NCBI GenBank assembly: GCA_963839175.1
Contig: CAWIUB010000016.1
Location: 79,509 to 143,508 of the forward strand
Length of the DNA stretch: 64,000 nucleotides
Reading direction: 5' to 3'
Origin: CAWIUB01 sp963839175
Lineage (GTDB): Bacteria; Actinomycetota; Actinomycetes; Mycobacteriales; Jatrophihabitantaceae
In this document: positions 1 through 8,171 of the stretch, in pieces
How positions within the stretch are numbered: position 1 is the first letter of the stretch
Layout: every line of letters starts with the position of its first letter
Made by a program: the position numbers and the translations under genes
The notes under the pieces: model-generated
The model's database searches: none
The model's input: only the letters and a program-made list of their open reading frames with translations
Told to the model about the DNA's origin: nothing

Positions 1-86
1 GCCTCCCGCTCGTCGTCGCCGAATTCAGTCGGGTCGTTACCGGTGAGCCGACACCACAGCGCGAACACCGTCTCTTCGGGTGTCAT
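1..86 (-). CDS. Partial gene, unidentified protein (N-terminus only)
   Basis: A reverse-strand ATG at 86..84 opens a frame of 28 codons that runs off the left edge of the window. The visible protein begins MTPEETVFALWCRLTGND and then turns acidic. There is no stop in the visible part, and base composition is like the neighbours. The fragment is too short to assign a family. It diverges from the recombinase relic that follows. Identity is unknown, and the call rests only on an open frame with a canonical start. Confidence 0.35.
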   Translation of the reverse strand, partial: MTPEETVFALWCRLTGNDPTEFGDDERE

Positions 87-169
87 GTGAGCCCGCCTCT
101 CGGACCAGCAATGTGACCGGTGACACCTGCGAGCGTGCGCGCGGCAGGTGACCGGCTGCCCGTGCCTAG

Positions 170-1816
170 GTGTCGTGTTGGAGAACGTTGCAACACGCGC
201 CGGATGCTCACCGGCGCTCGGGGCACCCGCGCGGAGGCGCTAAGGTCTGTCTCGCGGGGAAGAGCCGAGCGGAAGCGGGAGCCAGATTGTCGGCAGCTGC
301 GGACCACGAGCTGCTGCGAGACCCCTCGCGGCTGCTGCTTGACGCGATCCGGTCCGCCGTCGAGCACCGCGGCAGCGGGGTGTCGTCCGGCCGGGCGAGC
401 CTGGATAGAGCGCGGGCCGGCGCGACGGTGGGTCAGATCCCGGTCGGCTACCTCGCCGTCCGCGCCGCGTCCGGCCGGCGCGTCGAGACGGATCCGCACC
501 AGGGCCCGCTCGTGTCCTGGGCGTTCGAGGCTTTCGCGTCAGGCGAGCATGAGCTGCCCGATCTGCTCGCAGCGCTGACTGGCAGGGGGTTGACGACACG
601 TGCTGGCCCGCGCACCCAGCCGCGGCCACTCACGGCGGCGCAGCTCGTGCGGCTGCTGCGCAATCCGTACTACCTCGGCGTCGTGAGCTACCGGGGCATG
701 CGTTACACCGGGCAGCACGACCCGCTCGTCGACCGCGTGACGTTCGAGCGCGTGCAGCGCCGCCTGGACGCGGAGGCAGGTACCGCCCGTCACTACCTGG
801 ACGCAGCCGTCACGTGTGGTCGGTGCGGCAACGCATTGCGAGTGCGCCGTCCGCGAAGGGCGCCCTACCCTCCAGTGTTCGTCTGTGCGAGGACGTCCTG
901 CGACCAACAGCCGGTCGGTGTCGACGTGGTCGAGTTGCTCGTCGCCGACCACTACCGTGACCTGACCCTCGAGCCGGAGCTGCGCGCGGGGGTGGCTGCC
1001 GAGCTGGACGGCGAGGAGGTAGACCTGCACCGTGCTTATCAGGAAGCCACCCCATCGCTGCGGCGCGAGTTCAATCAGGCGCTGTTCGCGCAGCTGCACT
1101 TCACTGACGATGGCAAGGTGCGCAGCACCCCGTCCGATCCGCCAGTCGCGGTTGCCGTCTCTTACCCGAACGTCGACGAGGGGATCGTGCCGGCCGAACC
1201 GAGTCCGGCAACGGCACGGGCCCGGCCACGACGGGTCACGATCCGGCCGCTCGTGACGCTGCCGTCGGATCCGGCGTCGGCGTCGACACCGTTTGCTCCT
1301 CGACTTCCCCTCCCGGGCCCGCTCGTGATCGGATCTGCCCTCGTCGTCACCTGGGGGGCGATGATCCTGCTCGCCAGCATTCTGCAGCCGAGCGCTCAGA
1401 CCCAGCGGGTGGCCTTGTTCTTCCACCTCGCGGCGCTCGTGCTCGGTTTCGGCGCCGTGCTGTTCGTCGACTGGCACGGCCTGCTGTTCCTTGCCGGGCG
1501 CCGTAGCCATCGCGATGTCGTCTCAGTCGTCTGTGGTGCGCACCCGCTGATCTGGTCGGGGCTGGCGGTGTTGGTTGCGAGTGGCACGTTCTTGCGGCCG
1601 AACCTGACTTCGTCGCTCACCTGGGTCAAGCTGTGCCTCGTCTTGCTACTCGCGTTGAATGGGCTCGTCGCCGCACAGATCTCGGTGCGGCTGCGTGCCC
1701 TGGGTGACCGGTCGCCGACCGCTCGGCTGCTCGTTCTCGGCGGCATCGTCGCGGTGGTCTCGCAGGCGAGCTGGTGGGGCAGCACGCTGATCGGCTTCGT
1801 CAACGCCACATCCTGA
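170..1816 (+). CDS. Large serine recombinase relic without catalytic domain, fused in frame to a multi-pass membrane domain
   Basis: Residues about 60-330 read like the middle and end of a large serine recombinase: the recombinase domain (GQIPVGYLAVR, then PLVSWAFEAFASGEH, then LVRLLRNPYYLGVVSYRG), a zinc ribbon with CGRCGNAL and a second CxxxxxC pair, and the NQALFAQLHFTDDG element. The roughly 150-residue N-terminal resolvase domain that holds the catalytic serine is missing, and nothing upstream restores it, so integrase activity is not expected. After a proline-rich linker the same frame continues into about 180 residues with four or five hydrophobic segments (starting GSALVVTWGAMILLASIL, ending near WWGSTLIGFV). 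The membrane part could be an independent gene starting at a GTG such as 1253 or 1325. The true start of the recombinase part is unclear; codons before about 300 look like filler. It is most likely a decayed mobile-element gene joined to a resident membrane-protein gene. Confidence 0.6.
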   Translation: MSCWRTLQHAPDAHRRSGHPRGGAKVCLAGKSRAEAGARLSAAADHELLRDPSRLLLDAIRSAVEHRGSGVSSGRASLDRARAGATVGQIPVGYLAVRAASGRRVETDPHQGPLVSWAFEAFASGEHELPDLLAALTGRGLTTRAGPRTQPRPLTAAQLVRLLRNPYYLGVVSYRGMRYTGQHDPLVDRVTFERVQRRLDAEAGTARHYLDAAVTCGRCGNALRVRRPRRAPYPPVFVCARTSCDQQPVGVDVVELLVADHYRDLTLEPELRAGVAAELDGEEVDLHRAYQEATPSLRREFNQALFAQLHFTDDGKVRSTPSDPPVAVAVSYPNVDEGIVPAEPSPATARARPRRVTIRPLVTLPSDPASASTPFAPRLPLPGPLVIGSALVVTWGAMILLASILQPSAQTQRVALFFHLAALVLGFGAVLFVDWHGLLFLAGRRSHRDVVSVVCGAHPLIWSGLAVLVASGTFLRPNLTSSLTWVKLCLVLLLALNGLVAAQISVRLRALGDRSPTARLLVLGGIVAVVSQASWWGSTLIGFVNATS

Positions 1817-1836
1817 CCGTCGTTCTTGGCCGACGC

Positions 1837-2478
1837 TCAAAGGACGGCGCCGTCGTCGCCCTCGTCGTCGTGCTGGTCGCGTAGTCGCATCACCAGCATT
1901 CCGGCGCCGAGGAGAAGGCCCGCGACGCCGATCAGGAAGCGGGCAGAGCTGCCCAGGCCGAGCATGCCGCCAAAGGCGAGCACGCAGATCGCCGCGGCCA
2001 GGACGACCAGCGCGTATACCGTGGCGGGCGCGAGCCGGGGGAGCGGTGGTGGGGCGGGCGGGACGTAGTGCTCGTCCTCGTCGTCCGAGGTGGTCGGCGG
2101 GACGAGGCGGGCCCGCCATTCTGCGTCTTCGCGTGTCAGGTCGCGTTCGGCGGCGCGCACCGCGGCGACCGTGTCGACGTGCCAGTCCGAGACGAGCCGG
2201 TCGAACGTGGCATCGGTCTGCGAAGGGTCGGTCGCCAGCCCCGGGCGGGTGGCCGCGGCGACGATCGCCCGCGCGTCGAGGTGCTCGTCCTCGGCGACGA
2301 ACAACCGCTCGCGCTCGTCGGGGGGAGACGGTTCCTCGAGGTAGGCGGCGATCCGGGCTCGGCGCAACGCGTCGAGCACCCGCTCGGCGACCTGGGGATC
2401 AACGTCGACGAGCGGCAGATAGGCCGGTGCGCTCAGCCCGTTGTCGCGCCGCGGCACCGAGTCACTGCCTTCGCTCAC
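1837..2478 (-). CDS. Conserved actinobacterial membrane protein, two C-terminal TM segments
   Basis: A 213-residue protein from a GTG start. The first 140 residues are charged and soluble, with a repeated acidic character. Two hydrophobic spans follow at about 152-172 and 178-200, and the tail is acidic (DQHDDEGDDG). No enzymatic motif is visible. The gene starts 6 bases after the stop of the alpha/beta hydrolase on the same strand, so the two are probably co-transcribed. Similar small membrane proteins lie beside the lipase-like hydrolase and plsC in other actinobacteria, which hints at an envelope lipid role; this is inference. Function unknown. Confidence 0.7.
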   Translation of the reverse strand: MSEGSDSVPRRDNGLSAPAYLPLVDVDPQVAERVLDALRRARIAAYLEEPSPPDERERLFVAEDEHLDARAIVAAATRPGLATDPSQTDATFDRLVSDWHVDTVAAVRAAERDLTREDAEWRARLVPPTTSDDEDEHYVPPAPPPLPRLAPATVYALVVLAAAICVLAFGGMLGLGSSARFLIGVAGLLLGAGMLVMRLRDQHDDEGDDGAVL

Positions 2479-2484
2479 GCGCCC

Positions 2485-3294
2485 TCACAGTGTCCGCTCA
2501 TTCGCGTGCTCTTCGATAAACGCAATGCTGCCGTCGAAGATCATCTGGGCATCGTTGTCGAGGGTGGCGACGTGGTAACTGTTTTCGAGCATGACCTCGC
2601 GGACGGTGGTAGCGGTGGCACCCTCGAGGAGCAAGCGGGCGGACAGTGGCTCGACGACGTGGTCGACCCGGCTGCGGAACATCAGGATCGGCGCGGTGAT
2701 CTTGTCCAGATCCGCCACGACGGTCTTCCACAGCTGCTTAAGCGACACGAACGCCTTCAGCGGTGTCCGGTCATAGCTCGATTCGACCGCGCCGGGTTTC
2801 TTGATGTCACTGCCGATGCCGGGCCGGGATGCCACGAGTGGCGCGACGAGCCGAGCGAACTTGGCGTCGATGCGGTCGGTGCCGTACGAGGGGTTCACCA
2901 GGATCAGTCCGGCGATCGCGTCCCCGTTGTGTTCTGCCAGGCGGGTGACCAGCGTGCCGCCCATCGAAAGCCCCGCGGCGAAGACCCGCTCGCATCGCCC
3001 CGCCAGCTCCGCATAAGCGTGCTCGACCTCGCCGTACCAGTCCGGCCAGCGGGTGGTACTCATCTCCTGCCAGGTCGTGCCGTGACCAGGCAGGCGGGGC
3101 AGCCGCACCGAGTACCCGGCGCCGGCCATGTGCTCGGCCCACGGCCGCATGCTGGCGGGGTTGCCGGTGAACCCGTGGCTGATGAGGACGCCAACCGGCC
3201 CGCGGTCGGCCGCGTAGGGTTCGGCTTCGGGCAGGACGGGCACGAGGACCTCGATTCTGTCGGGACAGGACGTGGGCGGGGCCTGTCTCATCAT
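2485..3294 (-). CDS. Alpha/beta hydrolase, monoacylglycerol lipase/carboxylesterase-like
   Basis: A 269-residue alpha/beta-hydrolase. The HGFTGNP motif near the N-terminus contributes the oxyanion hole, GLSMGG carries the nucleophile serine, RVDHVVE fits the acid, and NSYHVATLD carries the catalytic histidine. The lid-like stretch and overall size fit the carboxylesterase/monoacylglycerol lipase group rather than classical lipases. Two adjacent ATG codons at 3294 and 3291 are the best canonical starts, but a GTG about 15 codons further in, just before PVLPEAEPY, matches where family members usually begin. It is divergent from plsC, which starts about 110 bases away. Substrate is probably a lipid ester; not provable here. 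Confidence 0.75.
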   Translation of the reverse strand: MMRQAPPTSCPDRIEVLVPVLPEAEPYAADRGPVGVLISHGFTGNPASMRPWAEHMAGAGYSVRLPRLPGHGTTWQEMSTTRWPDWYGEVEHAYAELAGRCERVFAAGLSMGGTLVTRLAEHNGDAIAGLILVNPSYGTDRIDAKFARLVAPLVASRPGIGSDIKKPGAVESSYDRTPLKAFVSLKQLWKTVVADLDKITAPILMFRSRVDHVVEPLSARLLLEGATATTVREVMLENSYHVATLDNDAQMIFDGSIAFIEEHANERTL

Positions 3295-3402
3295 GCCTGG
3301 TCTCGCGGGCGTGCTGCGACCTGGCACGGTGGACCCGGCACGGGCACCCGCACTACTGTTCGCACTTATCGGCAGCTCCTGCGACTCGGTGAGGAGGCCC
3401 GG

Positions 3403-4179
3403 ATGCTCTATTGGTTCCACAAGTACATCTTGATCGGGCCGTGGCTCCGGCTGATCTGGCGGCCGTACGCCGAAGGACTCGAGAACATCCCCGCTACCGG
3501 CCCCGTGATCCTCGCCAGCAACCATCTGTCGTTCTGCGATTCGTTCTTCATGCCGGTGATCGTGCCGCGCCGCGTCACCTTCCTAGCCAAGGCTGAGTAC
3601 TTCACGACGCCAGGCATCAAGGGCCGTTTGTCGCGTGGGTTCTTCGCCGCCGTCGGCCAGGTACCCGTCGACCGCGACGATCCCGACGCTGCTCGCGCCG
3701 CGCTGACTACCGGGGTCCGGCTGCTGCGCCGGGGAGCCTTGTTGGGCATCTATCCCGAGGGCACCCGGTCGCCGGACGGCCGCCTGTACCGGGGCAAGAC
3801 CGGGGTGGCCCGCATGGCACTGGAGGCCGGCGTGACTGTCATCCCTTGCGCGATGATCGACACGGACACCATTCAGCCCCCTGGGCGGCGCATTCCCAAG
3901 CTGCGACCCCGGCCAGGCGTGCGCTTCGGCAAGCCGCTGGACTTCTCCCGCTACGAGGGTATGGCAGGCGACCGTTTCGTCGAACGCTCGATGACGGACG
4001 AGATCATGTACGAGCTGATGGAACTGTCTGGCCAGGAGTACGTCGACGTCTATGCGGCCAAGCTGAAGAAGGCGCAGGGCGGGGTCGCCGCATTCGGCGC
4101 ACGACCCGCGTCCATACGTCAAGGCGCGGACGAGCTGCGCGAGGCAGCGGACCGGATGCCCATCGAGCGGGCTGGCTGA
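3403..4179 (+). CDS. plsC: 1-acyl-sn-glycerol-3-phosphate acyltransferase
   Basis: A 258-residue PlsC-family acyltransferase that adds the second acyl chain to lysophosphatidic acid in phospholipid synthesis at the inner membrane face. The HX4D motif appears as NHLSFCD (residues 40-46) and the phosphate-binding motif as EGTR (119-122), followed by a late PCAMIDT strand typical of the family. The N-terminal hydrophobic stretch probably anchors the protein. The ATG at 3403 follows GAGGAGG with good spacing, which decides the start against a much longer open frame upstream. RNase AS follows 26 bases later on the same strand. It corresponds in position to mycobacterial Rv2182c. Confidence 0.85.
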   Translation: MLYWFHKYILIGPWLRLIWRPYAEGLENIPATGPVILASNHLSFCDSFFMPVIVPRRVTFLAKAEYFTTPGIKGRLSRGFFAAVGQVPVDRDDPDAARAALTTGVRLLRRGALLGIYPEGTRSPDGRLYRGKTGVARMALEAGVTVIPCAMIDTDTIQPPGRRIPKLRPRPGVRFGKPLDFSRYEGMAGDRFVERSMTDEIMYELMELSGQEYVDVYAAKLKKAQGGVAAFGARPASIRQGADELREAADRMPIERAG

Positions 4180-4205
4180 GGCTGCGGCCCGTACAGTCGC
4201 CGGAC

Positions 4206-4688
4206 GTGCGCTACTTCTACGACTGCGAGTTCATCGAGGATGGGCGGACGATCGATTTGGTGTCTATCGGCGTGGTCGACGAGTCGGGGCGGGAGTTCTA
4301 CGCCGTGTCGAGCGAGTTCACCTCGTCCGCCGCGATCGAGTGGGTCCGGCGCAACGTGCTGGACAAGCTGCCCTCGCCATCCGATCCGGTGTGGCGCAGC
4401 CGGGCACAGATCCGGGCAGAGCTGCTCGCCTTCCTGACCGAGCCCGGCGAGCCGTTCGACCTGTGGGCCTGGATGGCGGCCTACGACCACGTCGCGCTGG
4501 CTCAGCTGTGGGGGGACATGCGCATGCTGCCGCGCGAGATACCGCGCTTCACGCACGAGCTGCGGCAGCGCTGGGAGGACGCTGGGGCACCGCCGCTGCC
4601 GCCGGCGCCGGCCGACCAGCATGACGCTTTGGCCGACGCCCGCCACAATCTGGCCCGTTGGCAGGCGCTGGAAGCGCTTCGGCGCTAG
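4206..4688 (+). CDS. RNase AS, 3'-5' exoribonuclease of the DEDDh family
   Basis: A 160-residue protein from a GTG start. It opens with RYFYDCEFIEDG, giving the DxE pair of DEDDh exonucleases. The middle DLWAWMAAYDHVAL supplies the next acidic residue and the C-terminal HDALADARHN gives the His-Asp pair. This matches the small stand-alone family known as RNase AS (Rv2179c in M. tuberculosis), which trims 3' adenylate-rich RNA ends. A TACAGT hexamer ends 8 bases before the GTG, so the transcript may be leaderless. The gene lies between plsC and pfk, and its position before aroG and pknL is conserved in mycobacteria. Confidence 0.85.
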   Translation: MRYFYDCEFIEDGRTIDLVSIGVVDESGREFYAVSSEFTSSAAIEWVRRNVLDKLPSPSDPVWRSRAQIRAELLAFLTEPGEPFDLWAWMAAYDHVALAQLWGDMRMLPREIPRFTHELRQRWEDAGAPPLPPAPADQHDALADARHNLARWQALEALRR

Positions 4689-4732
4689 GCTCGCCGCGGG
4701 TGAGAAGCAACACGCGACCGAAAGGAACGGCC

Positions 4733-5758
4733 ATGCGGATCGGAGTGCTCACCGGCGGCGGAGACTGCCCTGGCCTCAATGCGGTCATCCGCGCGATTGT
4801 GCGTAAGGGTGTCGGCGTGTACGGCTACGAGTTCGTCGGCTTCCGCGACGGGTGGAAGGGTCCGCTGGAGAACCTCACGGAGGAGCTCGGTGTGCCCCAG
4901 GTGCGAGGCATCCTGCCGCAAGGCGGGACGATACTCGGCACGTCGCGCACGAATCCCTTCAAGGTCGACGGCGGGGTAGATCGCATCCGCGAGAACCTGC
5001 AGGCGCTGGCTATCGATGCGCTGATCGCGATCGGCGGCGAAGACACCCTTGGCGTGGCCACTAAGCTGCACGAGCTCGGGGTCAACGTGGTCGGCGTCCC
5101 GAAGACCATCGACAACGACCTCGACGACACGGACTACACCTTCGGCTTCGACACCGCGGTGAACATCGCCATGGAGGCGATCGACCGGCTGCACACCACC
5201 GCCGGGTCGCACCACCGGGCGCTGATCGTCGAAGTCATGGGCCGGCACGCCGGCTGGATCGCGCTGCACTCGGGGCTGGCGGGCGGCGCCAACGTCATCC
5301 TCATCCCCGAGCTGCCGTTCTCACTCGACAAGGTGTGCCACTACGTCGAGACCCGCTTCGACGCGCACTACGCGCCGATCATCGTCGTAGCCGAGGGCGC
5401 CACCCCGGACGGCGCTGAGAACGTCCTGCAGGACAAGGGCTTGGACGCGTTCGGGCATGTCCGCCTCGGCGGCATCGGCGAGTGGCTCGCGGGCGAGATC
5501 GAGAAACGGACGGGCCGGGAGTCGCGTACGACCGTCCTCGGCCACATTCAACGAGGCGGGACGCCGACCGCGTTCGACCGCGTGCTCGCGACCCGGTTCG
5601 GCATACACGCCGTCGACGCCGTTCAGGCCGGTGACTGGGGCACCATGGTCGCTCTGCACGGCACCGACATCGTGCGGGTACCGCTCACCGCCGCCACGGG
5701 GAGGCTCAAGACCGTCTCGCCCGAGCGCTACGGCGAGGCCGAGGTGTTCTTCGGCTGA
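4733..5758 (+). CDS. pfp: 6-phosphofructokinase, predicted pyrophosphate-dependent type
   Basis: A 341-residue phosphofructokinase that phosphorylates fructose 6-phosphate in glycolysis. GGGDCPGLN starts the fold, PKTIDND is the catalytic loop with its aspartates, and MGRHAGW binds the sugar phosphate. Two specificity positions fall exactly on the canonical numbering: residue 104 is Asp (GGED, 101-104) and residue 124 is Lys (PKTIDND, from 123). Asp104 with Lys124 is the pattern of pyrophosphate-dependent enzymes such as that of Amycolatopsis methanolica; ATP enzymes carry Gly104. Donor specificity is therefore inferred as PPi. The ATG follows AAAGGAACGGCC. The gene stands 44 bases after RNase AS. 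Confidence 0.85.
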   Translation: MRIGVLTGGGDCPGLNAVIRAIVRKGVGVYGYEFVGFRDGWKGPLENLTEELGVPQVRGILPQGGTILGTSRTNPFKVDGGVDRIRENLQALAIDALIAIGGEDTLGVATKLHELGVNVVGVPKTIDNDLDDTDYTFGFDTAVNIAMEAIDRLHTTAGSHHRALIVEVMGRHAGWIALHSGLAGGANVILIPELPFSLDKVCHYVETRFDAHYAPIIVVAEGATPDGAENVLQDKGLDAFGHVRLGGIGEWLAGEIEKRTGRESRTTVLGHIQRGGTPTAFDRVLATRFGIHAVDAVQAGDWGTMVALHGTDIVRVPLTAATGRLKTVSPERYGEAEVFFG

Positions 5759-5818
5759 CCGTCACTCGCGGCACCCAGCCGGCTCGACACTTCGGACCGT
5801 GCCGATACTCTGGTGACG

Positions 5819-6736
5819 GTGGACCCGAGCAGTATCGTCAGCTTCGGCTGTGCCGTTCTCGCGTCGGTGGGCAACGCCACGGCCAACGTCATGCAGCGCA
5901 AGGCGAGCCTGCGTCAGCCTGACCTGCCGTTCGGTTCCCGCCTGCTGTGGTCCCTGGTGCGCACGCCCACCTGGCTGCTCGGCTTCACCGCGCTCACGCT
6001 GTCGTTCGTGCTGCAGGCCGTCGCGCTCAGCTACGGCGAGCTGTCAGCCGTCGAGCCGATCATCACGCTCGAGGTGCCGCTCACGCTGCTGTTCGCGTCA
6101 TGGGTGTTCTCCGGACGGCTGTCCCGCGGCGACTGGGCGAGCATCCTGATCATGACTGCGGGCATGATCCTGCTCGTCGCGGGGCTGGCACCGTCTGGCG
6201 GGGACGCCACCAACGTCGACCACCTGACCTATGTCGCGGCAGGCGGGGCGACCGCGGGCACGATCGTGGCGTTGATCGTGGCATCGCGCCGCGGAGCGCA
6301 ACTGTGGCGCACGGCGTGCCTGGGGGCCGCCGCCGGCACTAGCTTCGGGATGACCGCGACGCTGATCAAGGAGACGACGGCGCGACTGTCCGGGTTCGGC
6401 ATCGCCGCCATCTTCACGACCTGGCAGACGTATGTCGCCGTGGGCTTCGGCATCCTCGGCCTGGTGCTGGTGCAGGCCGCGCTGCACAAGGGCCCCTTGG
6501 TGGCCGCCCAGCCGGGATTCACGCTGATGGATCCCCTCGTCTGCATCCTATGGGGGGTCCTCGTCTTCAACGAGGAGACGCGGACCGGCTGGTGGTTGGT
6601 GCTGGCCACGGTTGGGGCCATCGGGATCGGCCGCGGGGTCTTCCGGTTGGCGAACTCGCCGCTGCTGGCCGAGATCAAGGAGGAGCTGCCCGTTGCGCCG
6701 CGGACAGCAGCCAATGTCCGGCTAGGAGAGGCCTGA
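5819..6736 (+). CDS. DMT/EamA-like membrane transporter
   Basis: A protein of about 305 residues with roughly nine or ten hydrophobic helices and short loops, organised as two EamA-like halves. Features include NVMQRKASL after the first helix, EPIITLEVPLTLLFASWVF in helix 3-4, and QPGFTLMDPLVCILWGVLVFNEE in the second half. This is typical of actinobacterial DMT-superfamily proteins related to NIPA-like carriers; the substrate cannot be read from sequence. GTG codons at 5813 and 5819 are both possible. The second is preferred because a TACTCT hexamer (5806-5811) lies 7 bases upstream, as expected for a leaderless message. Confidence 0.75.
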   Translation: MDPSSIVSFGCAVLASVGNATANVMQRKASLRQPDLPFGSRLLWSLVRTPTWLLGFTALTLSFVLQAVALSYGELSAVEPIITLEVPLTLLFASWVFSGRLSRGDWASILIMTAGMILLVAGLAPSGGDATNVDHLTYVAAGGATAGTIVALIVASRRGAQLWRTACLGAAAGTSFGMTATLIKETTARLSGFGIAAIFTTWQTYVAVGFGILGLVLVQAALHKGPLVAAQPGFTLMDPLVCILWGVLVFNEETRTGWWLVLATVGAIGIGRGVFRLANSPLLAEIKEELPVAPRTAANVRLGEA

Positions 6737-6754
6737 CGCGCGTACGGTCGAGTA

Positions 6755-7327
6755 GTGGTCAGCTCGCACGACGACATCCTGCGGCTGGGCGCGCCCGGCC
6801 CGGGCAATCGACGACGTCCTCTGGTCGTCACCGCCGCGGCGCTGGCCGTTGTCGTGAGTGCTGCCGGGGTGGCCTGGCACCTGGCGCGTGGCGGCTCGCC
6901 GGAGGCCGCGCCGTCGACGTCGGCCGCGTCGAGCCAGTTTGCCCCGACCGACACGCTGGCCGACATGGGCACTCGATGCAGCACCCAGCACGGATCTCAG
7001 CTGTGGCTGGGCATCCAGCTTCGAAACACCTCGGGTTCACCGGCAACGATCGATCGTGTGCGCGTCGAGCTACCCCTGGGTGGTCTGCGGGTCGTCTCGA
7101 TCCACCGGTCGCAGTGCACCGCACAAGGCGACCGGCTCGGCGGCTTCACCCTCGACGACCGAGAGCACAGCTGGGTGTCAGCCATCTTCGACGTGCTCGT
7201 CGGCTGTCCGAAGCCACTGCCGGTGTGGTTCGTCGTTGAGTACACCTTGCAGGGGCAGACCGAGACTCTGTCGCCCAGCGGGTTCGCCGACCTCTGGCGG
7301 GTCGACTACACCGGCTGTGCCGCATAG
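6755..7327 (+). CDS. Membrane-anchored or secreted protein of unknown function
   Basis: A 190-residue protein from a GTG start. After a short polar N-terminus a single hydrophobic segment (about residues 23-45) is followed by a Ser/Ala/Thr-rich spacer and a C-terminal domain of about 120 residues containing four cysteines. The layout is that of an exported, N-anchored domain with disulfides. A TACGGT hexamer ends 6 bases before the start, suggesting a leaderless transcript. A strong stem-loop lies 34 bases after the stop. No family is recognised. Confidence 0.65.
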   Translation: MVSSHDDILRLGAPGPGNRRRPLVVTAAALAVVVSAAGVAWHLARGGSPEAAPSTSAASSQFAPTDTLADMGTRCSTQHGSQLWLGIQLRNTSGSPATIDRVRVELPLGGLRVVSIHRSQCTAQGDRLGGFTLDDREHSWVSAIFDVLVGCPKPLPVWFVVEYTLQGQTETLSPSGFADLWRVDYTGCAA

Positions 7328-7360
7328 CGCGGTCATGCCCGCCGCTGGCGCCTCGGTGGA

Positions 7361-7394
7361 TGGACGGACACGTTCAGACGTGCCGATCCGTCCA
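7361..7394. terminator. Stem-loop, candidate terminator
   Basis: TGGACGGA (7361-7368) pairs with TCCGTCCA (7387-7394), and CACGT (7369-7373) pairs with ACGTG (7378-7382) around a TCAG loop. The stem has 13 pairs interrupted only by a 4-base bulge. It lies 34 bases after the stop at 7327. There is no T-run, which is common for actinobacterial terminators. Confidence 0.5.
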
Positions 7395-7431
7395 CCAATC
7401 CTCGGCAAACGTGGGAGAGGCCCGGGCAGCC

Positions 7432-7447
7432 TCGAACACGTGTTTGA
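7432..7447. promoter_or_regulatory. LexA (SOS) box upstream of alkB-like gene
   Basis: TCGAACACGTGTTTGA matches the mycobacterial-type LexA operator (TCGAAC-N4-GTTCGA) except for one T in the right arm, and is a near-perfect palindrome. It ends 21 bases before the AlkB start and just upstream of the -10-like TATGCT at 7457-7462, so LexA bound here would block the promoter. Confidence 0.75.
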
Positions 7448-7456
7448 ATGTTGCGG

Positions 7457-7462
7457 TATGCT
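7457..7462 (+). promoter_or_regulatory. -10 element of alkB-like gene, leaderless start
   Basis: TATGCT ends 6 bases before the ATG at 7469, which places the expected transcription start on the A of the start codon. No Shine-Dalgarno sequence precedes the gene, in line with a leaderless message. Confidence 0.55.
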
Positions 7463-7468
7463 GAATCT

Positions 7469-8098
7469 ATGGCATTGACGCTCCAGCGCTCCCTGCTGGA
7501 TCTTGCCGACGACGTCCGGCTGGGTCCGCTCGGCTCCTCGCTCACCCGGTCCCAGCTCGGCCGCGGGGCGTGGATCGACTTGCGACCGGGCTGGATCGCC
7601 GGTGCCGACGTGCTGTTCGACCGGCTCGTGCAGGCCGTGCCCTGGCACGCCGAACGGCGGCAGATGTATGAACGTATGGTCGACGTTCCGCGGCTGTTGT
7701 GCTTCTACGATGAGGGCGCGGCACTGCCCGATCCGGTGCTGGACCAGGCCAAGCAGGCGCTGGATGCGCAATACGGTGCGGAACTCGGCGAGCCGTTCCG
7801 CACCGGCGGACTGTGCTTGTATCGGGACGGCCGCGACAGCGTGGCGTGGCACGGCGACCGCATCGGCCGCGGCAGCCGTGAAGACACCATGGTGGCGATC
7901 ATCTCGATCGGTGCGCCCAGGGCGCTGCTGCTGCGCCCGCGCGGCGGTGGCACGACCCGGCGACACGATCTCGGGCATGGCGACCTGCTCGTTATGGGGG
8001 GCAGCTGCCAGCGCACCTGGGAGCACGCCGTACCCAAGACCGCACGCCCAACCGGACCCCGCATCAGCATTCAATTCCGGCCACGAGGCGTTCGCTGA
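7469..8098 (+). CDS. alkB: AlkB-family 2-oxoglutarate/Fe(II) dioxygenase (DNA alkylation repair)
   Basis: A 209-residue AlkB homologue that oxidatively removes alkyl groups from DNA bases using 2-oxoglutarate, oxygen and Fe(II). WHGDRIGRG gives the HxD iron ligands, TWEHAVPK the distal histidine, and the C-terminal RISIQFR the arginines that bind 2-oxoglutarate. Length is normal for the bacterial ALKBH2/3-like group. The start is decided by the -10 spacing described at 7457. A LexA box immediately upstream indicates SOS control, which differs from the Ada regulon of E. coli. The PhyH-family oxygenase downstream has its own ribosome-binding site. Confidence 0.85.
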   Translation: MALTLQRSLLDLADDVRLGPLGSSLTRSQLGRGAWIDLRPGWIAGADVLFDRLVQAVPWHAERRQMYERMVDVPRLLCFYDEGAALPDPVLDQAKQALDAQYGAELGEPFRTGGLCLYRDGRDSVAWHGDRIGRGSREDTMVAIISIGAPRALLLRPRGGGTTRRHDLGHGDLLVMGGSCQRTWEHAVPKTARPTGPRISIQFRPRGVR

Positions 8099-8171
8099 GG
8101 CGTTCGGTCGCGGGCATCTGGCAGAGTGTCCCTCCGTGCCAGATGCCCGCGACCGCCGACAGGAGAGCCAG

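Noticed and set aside
170..1816. Active integrative element with attachment sites at the left edge
   Set aside because: The catalytic domain is missing and no flanking direct repeats or other mobile genes are visible.
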